Assembly (NCBI GenBank): GCA_964401045.1
Contig: CAYNXB010000018.1
Location: 1 to 41,358 of the forward strand
Reading direction: 5' to 3'
DNA from: CAYNXB01 sp964401045
GTDB lineage: Bacteria; Pseudomonadota; Alphaproteobacteria; Sphingomonadales; Sphingomonadaceae
DNA length: 41,358 nucleotides
Shown here: positions 30,867 to 37,464 of the stretch, piece after piece
Position numbering within the stretch: the first letter of the stretch is position 1
Layout: each line of letters starts with the position of its first letter
Position numbers and translations under genes: made by a program
Notes under the pieces: generated by a model
Told to the model about the DNA's origin: nothing
Databases searched by the model: none
What the model saw: the letters and a program-made list of their open reading frames with translations, nothing else

Positions 30867-31610
30867 ATGTCTGACGTGGCCGCGCTGACCGCAAAGGTCG
30901 AGGAACTCGAACGGCGCCTGACGCAGCGCGAGGATGAGCTCGATGTGCGCAAGCTGCAGTACCTTTACGGCTATCTGATCGACAAATGCATGTACGATCA
31001 GGTGATCGAGCTGTTCACCGACGATTGCGAGGTGCGCTTCTTCGGCGGCGTGTGGAAGGGCAAGGAAGGCGCGCGCCGGCTGTACGTCGATCGTTTCCGC
31101 AAGCGCTTCACCCACAACGTCAACGGCCCGATCGACGGCTTCCTGCTCGATCATCCGCAGCTGCAGACGATCGTCGACATCGAGCCGGACGGCGTCACCG
31201 CCAGGCTGCGCGGCCGCTCGACCATGCAGGCCGGCCGTCACGTCGATTACCAGGGCGACGAGCCGCACCTCAAGGTGCGCCAGTGGTGGGAAGGCGGGCT
31301 CTACGAGAACACCTACAAGAAGGGCGCGGACGGCAAGTGGCGCATCCACGTGCTCAACTACTTCCCGCACTGGCATGCTGATTTCGACAAGGGCTGGGCC
31401 TACACCAATCCCGAGTACACCCCGTTCATCCGCACGACCTACCCCGAGGACCCCGCCGGTCCCGACGAGCTGATCGAGGATCACTGGCTGTGGCCGGCGC
31501 ACAAGCTGCTGCCGTTCCACATGAAGCATCCGATCACCGGCGAGGAGATGGTGGCCGAGCGGTGGTCCGAAGACGCCAAGCGCGATGCGGCGCGGGCAAA
31601 GGCGAAGTAA
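30867..31610 (+). CDS. NTF2-like (SnoaL-type) protein, 247 aa, possible cofactor-free lyase
   Basis: An N-terminal coiled segment (about 5-28, 'ALTAKVEELERRLTQREDEL') precedes an NTF2-like domain: 'LDVRKLQYLYGYLIDKCMYD', 'VIELFTDDCEVRFFGGVWKG', 'HVDYQGDEPHLKVRQWWEGG' and 'WRIHVLNYFPHWHADFDKGW'. A C-terminal extension is rich in His and Trp ('IEDHWLWPAHKLLPFHMKHP'). Large NTF2-like enzymes such as the diarylpropane lyase LdpA/LsdE of sphingomonads act on lignin-derived dimers without cofactors; that comparison is from memory. The His/Asp/Tyr-rich pocket makes an enzyme likely. Its ribosome-binding site lies in an inverted repeat. A palindromic repeat separates it from the ALDH gene. Confidence 0.8.
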   Translation: MSDVAALTAKVEELERRLTQREDELDVRKLQYLYGYLIDKCMYDQVIELFTDDCEVRFFGGVWKGKEGARRLYVDRFRKRFTHNVNGPIDGFLLDHPQLQTIVDIEPDGVTARLRGRSTMQAGRHVDYQGDEPHLKVRQWWEGGLYENTYKKGADGKWRIHVLNYFPHWHADFDKGWAYTNPEYTPFIRTTYPEDPAGPDELIEDHWLWPAHKLLPFHMKHPITGEEMVAERWSEDAKRDAARAKAK

Positions 31611-31618
31611 TGCCGTTG

Positions 31619-31709
31619 CCGTTCGGGCCGAGCTTGTCGAAGCTCCGCCCTTGCTTCTAACGCGGCGCCCAAGCCAAAGACGGCCCTTCGACAAGCTCAG
31701 GGCGAACGG
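31619..31709. repeat. Palindromic 'CTTCGACAAGCTCAGGGCGAACGG' type intergenic repeat
   Basis: Left arm CCGTTCGGGCCGAGCTTGTC (31619 onward) and right arm GACAAGCTCAGGGCGAACGG (to 31709) are near-complementary, with about 35 nt between the conserved parts. The arms form a long imperfect hairpin. The right arm (CCCTTCGACAAGCTCAGGGC) is a very common intergenic element in sphingomonads and other proteobacteria. Here it lies inside the catabolic run, between the NTF2-like and ALDH genes. The last bases of the repeat plus the flank form GGAGAG, the ribosome-binding site of the ALDH gene. Confidence 0.8.
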
Positions 31710-31717
31710 AGAGTTCG

Positions 31718-33148
31718 ATGACCCAATACCCCGCGCTTCACATGATCATCGACGGCGAGAAGGTCTCCGGCGGCAGCCGACGGACCCATGACGTAATCAA
31801 CCCGGTGACGGGCGAGGCGATCGGGGCGCTGCCGCTGGCCGAAGCGGCCGATCTCGATCGCGCGCTCGAGGTCGCGGCGAAGGGCTTTCGCATCTGGCGC
31901 AAGGCTCCGGCGGCGGAGCGTGCGGCGGTGCTCGCGGGCGCGGCGCGCCTGATGCTTGAGCGCCAGGAGGAACTCGCCCGGGTCGCGACGATGGAGCAGG
32001 GCAAGCCGCTCGCCGAAAGCCGGCTCGAAGTGATGATGAACGTCGGCCTGTTCAATTTCTACGCCGGTGAGTGCCATCGGCTCTACGGGCGTGAGCTGGT
32101 CCGTCCGGTCGGGCAGCGCTCGACCGTTCGGTTGGAGCCGGCCGGCCCGGTCGCGGCGTTCGCGCCGTGGAATTTCCCGCTCGGCAATCCCGGGCGCAAG
32201 CTCGGGGCGCCGATCGCCGCGGGGTGTTCAGTGATCCTCAAGGCCGCCGAGGAGACCCCGGCGAGTGCGCTGGGCGTGCTGCAGTGCCTGCTCGATGCCG
32301 GACTGCCCAAGGAAGTGGCGCAGGCGGTGTTCGGGGTGCCCGATGAAGTGAGCCGCCATCTGCTCGGCTCGCCGGTGATCCGCAAGCTGTCGTTCACGGG
32401 CTCGACCGTCGTCGGCAAGCATCTCGCGCGGCTTGCGGCGGACAACATGCTGCTGACGACGATGGAGCTGGGCGGCCACGGCCCGGTGCTGGTGTTCGAC
32501 GATGCCGACGTCGACAAGGCGCTTACCGCCGCGGTCGGCGGCAAATACCGCAACTGCGGCCAGGTGTGCGTTTCGCCTACGCGGTTCATCGTCCAGGAAG
32601 ACGTGTTCGAAAAGTTCCGCGACGGCTTCATTGAAGGGGCGAAGAGGCAAGTCGTCGGGGATGGCTTGAAAGACGGCACCACGATGGGCCCCATGGCCAA
32701 TGCTCGTCGGCCCGAAGCGATGGAGCGGCTGATCGGCAGTGCCGTGCAGCAGGGCGCAAAGCTCGGCACGGGCGGCGAGCGGATCGGCAATCAGGGCTTC
32801 TTCTATGCGCCCTCCGTCCTCTCCGAGATCCCGATCGAGGCCGACATCATGAGCGAGGAGCCGTTCGGCCCCGTCGCGCTGATCAACCCGTTCAAGGGCG
32901 AGGACGAGATGATCGCCGAGGCCAACCGCCTGCCCTACGGCCTCGCCGCCTACGCCTGGACCAACGATGTGCAGCGCCAGCGGCGCCTCGCGGCCGAGAT
33001 CGAAGCCGGCATGGTGGGGATCAACAGCCACATGATCGGCGGCGCCGATGCGCCGTTCGGCGGCGTCAAATGGTCGGGCCATGGCAGCGAGGATGGCCCG
33101 GAGGGGGTCCGCGCCTGCATGGTTCTGAAGTCGGTCCACGAAGGCTAG
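31718..33148 (+). CDS. NAD(P)-dependent aldehyde dehydrogenase
   Basis: The 476-aa ALDH has 'FAPWNFPLGNPGRKLGAPIA' (Asn153), 'LSFTGSTVVGKHLARLA', catalytic Glu250 in 'TTMELGGHGPVLVF', nucleophile Cys284 in 'NCGQVCVSPTRF' and 'EEPFGPVALINPF'. It is of the succinate-semialdehyde/vanillin dehydrogenase type. In this setting it probably oxidises an aromatic aldehyde, such as the product of the VAO-type oxidase or the ThDP decarboxylase nearby, to the acid. 'GGH' replaces the more usual 'GGK' or 'GGN' after the catalytic Glu. The ribosome-binding site GGAG overlaps the edge of a palindromic repeat. The VAO-type gene starts 4 nt after its stop. Confidence 0.93.
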   Translation: MTQYPALHMIIDGEKVSGGSRRTHDVINPVTGEAIGALPLAEAADLDRALEVAAKGFRIWRKAPAAERAAVLAGAARLMLERQEELARVATMEQGKPLAESRLEVMMNVGLFNFYAGECHRLYGRELVRPVGQRSTVRLEPAGPVAAFAPWNFPLGNPGRKLGAPIAAGCSVILKAAEETPASALGVLQCLLDAGLPKEVAQAVFGVPDEVSRHLLGSPVIRKLSFTGSTVVGKHLARLAADNMLLTTMELGGHGPVLVFDDADVDKALTAAVGGKYRNCGQVCVSPTRFIVQEDVFEKFRDGFIEGAKRQVVGDGLKDGTTMGPMANARRPEAMERLIGSAVQQGAKLGTGGERIGNQGFFYAPSVLSEIPIEADIMSEEPFGPVALINPFKGEDEMIAEANRLPYGLAAYAWTNDVQRQRRLAAEIEAGMVGINSHMIGGADAPFGGVKWSGHGSEDGPEGVRACMVLKSVHEG

Positions 33149-33152
33149 CGAC

Positions 33153-34715
33153 TTGGATCAGCGGGTCATCCCGAGGAGCGCTCTCGATGCCGCGATTGCG
33201 GCGATGGAGGCGGCGCTCGGGTCCGAGAACGTTCTCACGCAAGATGCCGATCTCGCCGATCATGGCGATCCGTTCGCGCCTCCGGGCGAGTGGTACCGGC
33301 CCGGCGCGGTATTGCTTCCCGGCACCGTCGAGGACGTGCAGGCGGTGCTGCGCATCGCCAACGAGCACGGCACCCCGGTGTGGACCACCAGCCAGGGGCG
33401 CAACAAAGGCTACGGTGGCGGCGCGCCGCGCGTTTCGGGCAGCTTCGCGTTGTCGCTGCGGCGGATGAACCGCGTGCTGGAAGTCGACGAGGCCAACTGC
33501 ATGGCGCTGGTCGAGCCTGGTGTGCGGTTCTTCGACCTCTACGATCACTTGCGCTCGATCGGATCGAAGCTGTGGATGTCGGTGCCCGATCTCGGGGCAG
33601 GCAGCGTGATCGGCAACGCGCTGGAACATGGGGTCGGCTACACCCCGATCGGCGATCACTTCGGACAGCACTGCGGGATGGAAGTGGTGCTCGCCAACGG
33701 GGATGTGTTGCGCACCGGGATGGGCGGGATGGGCAATCCGCACAACTGGCTGGTCTATCCGCACAGCGCGGGGCCGATCTGGGACGGCATCTTCACCCAA
33801 TCGAACTACGGGATCGTCACCAAGATGGGCGTTGCGCTGATGCACCCGCCCGAGGTCTACGCGCCGGGCTGGTTCACGCTCGATAACGAGGAGCACTTCG
33901 GCGCCTTCCTCGAAGTGCTGCGCCCGCTGATGATCGACGGCACGATCTCGAACCAGCCGATGATCATCAACGCCGTGTGCGCCGCCAGTGCCTTCTGGGG
34001 CCGCGAGGACTGGTACACCGGCGGCGACGCGATACCGGAGGAAGTGCTCGACAAGATCGCCGCAACGCCCGGTTTCGGCCGCTGGGTGATGCGTTTTGCG
34101 GTGCAGGGCGATGCGCCGGTGGTGAAACACAACCGCGCCAAGATCGAAGCGGCCTTCGCCGCGATCCCCGGCGCGGCCGTGACGTTCGACGAATTCGATG
34201 GCCACAACCTGCCGGAATTCGAGAACCCGCATCACCGCGTCCAGGCGGGCATTCCCTCGATGGCGCTCGACCGCATGACCCGCTGGTATGGCGGCGAGGA
34301 GGGCGGCCACATCGGCTTTTCCTGCGCCATGGCGATTGCGGGCAAGGACGGCTGCGCGATCCGCGACCTGACGCGCGGCGTGCTCGACGCGCGCGGGCTC
34401 GATTATTCGGCGGCGATCATCGTCGGCAAGCGCAGCATGATCCACGTCGCGCTGGTGGTGTTCGACACCAAGAACGAGGCGCAGACCCGTGAAGCCTATG
34501 CCGCAACCAAGGCGATGCTCGGCCCAGCGGCGAAGCTCGGATACGGCGAATACCGGAGCCACGTCGATTTCATGGACGAGGTCGCCGCGCTCTACGATTT
34601 CAACGACAACGCGCAGCGACGCTTCGCCGAGACGATCAAGGACGTGCTCGATCCGAACGGCATTCTTTCACCCGGCAAGCAGGGCATCTGGCCCAAGGCC
34701 TATCGCAACCCCTAA
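33153..34715 (+). CDS. Vanillyl-alcohol oxidase / eugenol oxidase-type flavoprotein
   Basis: The 520-aa protein is a VAO-family flavoenzyme that oxidises para-substituted phenols at the benzylic carbon. The FAD domain has 'VWTTSQGRNKGYGGGAPRVS' and 'GNALEHGVGYTPIGDHFGQH'. Residues matching those I recall for VAO and eugenol oxidase are all present: Tyr87, Tyr467 and Arg468 (phenolate binding, in 'GYGEYRSHVDFMD'), Asp146 ('SVPDLGAG') and His386 ('EEGGHIGFS', the covalent FAD site). That His makes it closer to VAO than to 4-cresol dehydrogenase, which links FAD to Tyr. Possible reactions are alcohol to aldehyde or hydroxylation of a 4-alkylphenol. The start is a TTG at 33153 with GAAGG upstream, coupled to the ALDH gene; no good ATG is nearby. 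Confidence 0.92.
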   Translation: MDQRVIPRSALDAAIAAMEAALGSENVLTQDADLADHGDPFAPPGEWYRPGAVLLPGTVEDVQAVLRIANEHGTPVWTTSQGRNKGYGGGAPRVSGSFALSLRRMNRVLEVDEANCMALVEPGVRFFDLYDHLRSIGSKLWMSVPDLGAGSVIGNALEHGVGYTPIGDHFGQHCGMEVVLANGDVLRTGMGGMGNPHNWLVYPHSAGPIWDGIFTQSNYGIVTKMGVALMHPPEVYAPGWFTLDNEEHFGAFLEVLRPLMIDGTISNQPMIINAVCAASAFWGREDWYTGGDAIPEEVLDKIAATPGFGRWVMRFAVQGDAPVVKHNRAKIEAAFAAIPGAAVTFDEFDGHNLPEFENPHHRVQAGIPSMALDRMTRWYGGEEGGHIGFSCAMAIAGKDGCAIRDLTRGVLDARGLDYSAAIIVGKRSMIHVALVVFDTKNEAQTREAYAATKAMLGPAAKLGYGEYRSHVDFMDEVAALYDFNDNAQRRFAETIKDVLDPNGILSPGKQGIWPKAYRNP

Positions 34716-34727
34716 TGAAGTGAACCG

Positions 34728-35783
34728 ATGACACATGAACTGAAGACCGGCGGTGACCGCGGTTACCTGCGCATCGCCACCGAGGAAGCCTGGGCCACCC
34801 AGGAGCAGATGGATGCAATCCTGCGGCTGGTGAAGGAAGGCCGCGCGGACAAGGGCACCGTCAGCCTGTGGGGATTCTACGGCACCAGCCCGTCCGAGCG
34901 CACCACCTTCATCCGCGAACGGCTGCTCGACATTGGCGCGTTGCGCATTCAGGCGATGGACGAGAGCGGCATCGACAAGGCGGTGCTCGCGCTCACCAGT
35001 CCCGGCGTGCAGACGCTGTTCGACGACGAGGAGGCCCGGCGCATCGCGCGCAATTCGAACGACAAGCTGAAGGATGCCTGCGAGCGTTATCCCGACCGCT
35101 TCTACGGCATGATCGCGATCGCGCCGCAGGACCCCGAGTGGTCGGTCGCTGAGCTCAAGCGCGGCAAGGAGGAACTCGGCTTCCACGGCGTCCAGATCAA
35201 CAGCCACACCAAGGGCCACTATCTCGACGAACCGCAGTTCGACCCGATCCTGCGCGCCTGCGCCGAGCTCGACCTGCCGCTCTACATTCACCCGCAGGGT
35301 CCGCCGGACGGGATGATCGGCGACATGGTCGGGGCCGGCCTCGACGGGGCGATCTTCGGCTTCGCGGTCGAGACCAGCTATCACGCGATGCGCCTGCTCA
35401 CGACCGGGGTGTTTGACCGCTATCCGAACCTGCAGCTGATGCTCGGGCACGGCTGCGAAGGGCTGCCGTTCATGCTCTACCGGCTCGACTACATGCACAA
35501 GGCGGGCCTGCGCAGCGGGCGCTATCCGCGGCTCAAGCCCCTGCAGCACGATCTGTTCCACTACATGCGCAATAACGTGCTCGCGACCAACAGCGGGCTG
35601 CCGTTCGGCCCCGCGATCAAGACCATGATCGAGGTCATGGGTGAGGACCGGGTGATGTACGCGATGGACTATCCGTACCAGTACGTGCCCGACGAAGTGC
35701 GCTGGATGGACGATCTCGACATCACCGACGCGCAGAAGAAGAAGTTTTTCCAGACCAACGCCGAGCGCTGGTTCAAGCTGTAA
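34728..35783 (+). CDS. LigW-type decarboxylase (amidohydrolase family, 5-carboxyvanillate decarboxylase-like)
   Basis: The 351-aa protein follows LigW of Sphingobium SYK-6/Novosphingobium closely: 'TGGDRGYLRIATEEAWATQE' start, 'MVSLWGFY'-like 'TVSLWGFYGTSPSERTT', 'VQINSHTKGHYLDEPQFDPI', 'YIHPQGPPD' and 'VMYAMDYPYQY', end 'KKKFFQTNAERWFKL'. Residues at the positions I recall for LigW are all conserved with identical numbering: metal ligands Glu19, His188 and Asp314, plus Arg58, His241, Arg252 and Tyr317. LigW removes the 5-carboxylate of 5-carboxyvanillate without oxidation, giving vanillate. A related substrate, such as gamma-resorcylate-like acids, is possible. It starts 12 nt after the VAO-type gene and is not near other genes of the known biphenyl (DDVA) pathway. 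Confidence 0.92.
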   Translation: MTHELKTGGDRGYLRIATEEAWATQEQMDAILRLVKEGRADKGTVSLWGFYGTSPSERTTFIRERLLDIGALRIQAMDESGIDKAVLALTSPGVQTLFDDEEARRIARNSNDKLKDACERYPDRFYGMIAIAPQDPEWSVAELKRGKEELGFHGVQINSHTKGHYLDEPQFDPILRACAELDLPLYIHPQGPPDGMIGDMVGAGLDGAIFGFAVETSYHAMRLLTTGVFDRYPNLQLMLGHGCEGLPFMLYRLDYMHKAGLRSGRYPRLKPLQHDLFHYMRNNVLATNSGLPFGPAIKTMIEVMGEDRVMYAMDYPYQYVPDEVRWMDDLDITDAQKKKFFQTNAERWFKL

Positions 35784-35806
35784 ACAAACCCTGGGGAGGG
35801 GGACAA

Positions 35807-37432
35807 ATGGCGGAGACCGGAGCCCCGAACAGGAAGCTCCCGACGGTAACCCGCGCGGGTTGGTACACGCTCGCGCTCGTCTCCTCGGCGCAAGGGTTGA
35901 GCCTGCTCGACCGGCAGATTCTCTCGATCCTTGCGCCGAGCATCCGCGCCGACCTCGGCATCGGCGCGGCCGAGCTGGGGCTGCTCTACGGCACGGTGTT
36001 CGCGCTGTTCTACGCGCTGTTCTCGCTGCCCCTCGGCCGGCTGGTCGACGGGTGGATCCGCACCCGGCTGCTCGGCATCTGCATTTTCGCGTGGTCGATC
36101 TTCTGCGGCCTGTCCGCATTCGCCGGCGGGTTCGCGCTGCTCGCAATCTCGCGGCTCGGGGTCGGCATCGGCGAGGCGGCCGCGCAGCCTGCCGCCAACT
36201 CGATCATCTTCGACGAATTTCCGCGCGAGAAGCGCGGCACCGCGATGGCTGCGATGGGCGTCGCCACCGCGCTCGGCCTCGGCTTGTCGATGACGCTCGG
36301 CGGCGTGGTCGCGCAGTGGTGGGACACGCGTTACCCGGACGGCGCGTGGGGTTTTTCCGGCTGGCAGTTCGCGTTCCTGGTCGCGGCGCTCCCGGGCCTG
36401 TTGCTCGGGTGGCTGATTCTGCGCCTGCGTGAGCCGGTGCGTGGAGGAATGGACGGGATTCCCGCCGCGCCCGAGCCGCACCCGTTCCGCAAGAGCGGCG
36501 AGGTGCTCGCTTCGGTCACACCCGGCGCCAACTGGTGGATGTTGTGGCGCCGCGACGCAGGGGCGAAGCAATGGGCGATCAACCTTGGCGGGCTCGCGGT
36601 GATCGCGGTGGTGTGCTGGGCGCTGACGCAGCTTGCGCAGGCGTTCTCCCCCAGCGTGCAGCAGCCGCTCGCGGCAATGGGCCTCGATTGGGACACCCAC
36701 GTGCTGCAGTGGATCGTCGCGGGGTTCGGGATGTTCGTGATCCTCAACTTGTTCCAGTCGCTCAAGCTCAGTGACCGGCCGACATACAACGTGGTGCTCT
36801 CGCCCTCGCTGATCCTGCTGATGATGGTCGGCGGGTTCCAGACCGCGATCAACTACGGGGTGATGGGCTTCACCCCGTCGTTCCTGATCGCGCACTACGG
36901 CTTGTCGCAGGCGAGCACAGCGCTGCAGTTCGGCCTGCTCGCGGCGGCGCTGGGGCTGGTCGGGCCGGTAATCGCCGGGCCGCTGTCGGACTGGCTGACC
37001 GTGCGCATGGGTGGACGCGGGCGGGTGTGGCTGACGATCTTCGCGCTTGGCATCTCGCCGCCGATCGGCATCTGGACCTACAGCGCGGGCGATCCGCTCA
37101 GCTTCTACATCCGCTTTTCGGTCTACAGCATAATCCTGACGCTGTGGCTGCCGCCGATCTATTCGCTCTACTACGATCTCGTGCTGCCGCGGATGCGCGG
37201 GATCACCAGCTCGATCTACATCATCATCTCGACTCTGCTCGGGCTCGGCATGGGGCCGTACTTCGTCGGCATCGTGGCTGACAGGAACGGCGGCGATCTC
37301 GGCAAGGCGATCATGACGGTCAACGTGGTGGCGCCAGCGGTGCTGATTTGCCTGTTCATCGTGCTGTTCCGTATCCGCAAGGACGAGAGCACGATTCTCG
37401 AACGCGCGCGTGCCGGCGGCGAACAGGTCTAG
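35807..37432 (+). CDS. MFS transporter, spinster-like, second in the island
   Basis: The 541-aa protein has about 12 spans, from 'GWYTLALVSSAQGLSLLDRQ' to 'VVAPAVLICLFIVLFRIRKD', with motif A 'LPLGRLVDGWIRTRLLG' and 'SRLGVGIGEAAAQPAANSII' before span 5. A long central loop (about 215-260) is hydrophilic. It resembles the exporter/importer type often encoded with aromatic degradation genes in sphingomonads. The start has a strong GGGGAGG ribosome-binding site 8 nt upstream. Two MFS genes in one run suggest uptake of more than one related compound, or uptake plus efflux. The substrate is not predictable. Confidence 0.85.
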   Translation: MAETGAPNRKLPTVTRAGWYTLALVSSAQGLSLLDRQILSILAPSIRADLGIGAAELGLLYGTVFALFYALFSLPLGRLVDGWIRTRLLGICIFAWSIFCGLSAFAGGFALLAISRLGVGIGEAAAQPAANSIIFDEFPREKRGTAMAAMGVATALGLGLSMTLGGVVAQWWDTRYPDGAWGFSGWQFAFLVAALPGLLLGWLILRLREPVRGGMDGIPAAPEPHPFRKSGEVLASVTPGANWWMLWRRDAGAKQWAINLGGLAVIAVVCWALTQLAQAFSPSVQQPLAAMGLDWDTHVLQWIVAGFGMFVILNLFQSLKLSDRPTYNVVLSPSLILLMMVGGFQTAINYGVMGFTPSFLIAHYGLSQASTALQFGLLAAALGLVGPVIAGPLSDWLTVRMGGRGRVWLTIFALGISPPIGIWTYSAGDPLSFYIRFSVYSIILTLWLPPIYSLYYDLVLPRMRGITSSIYIIISTLLGLGMGPYFVGIVADRNGGDLGKAIMTVNVVAPAVLICLFIVLFRIRKDESTILERARAGGEQV

Positions 37433-37464
37433 CGAGCACGCGCTCGGCTGCGTAAGGGCTACCC

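Noticed and set aside
28758..31610. Ring-hydroxylating dioxygenase beta subunits
   Set aside because: Both NTF2-like proteins have the fold of such subunits, but no alpha subunit, ferredoxin or reductase is encoded nearby.
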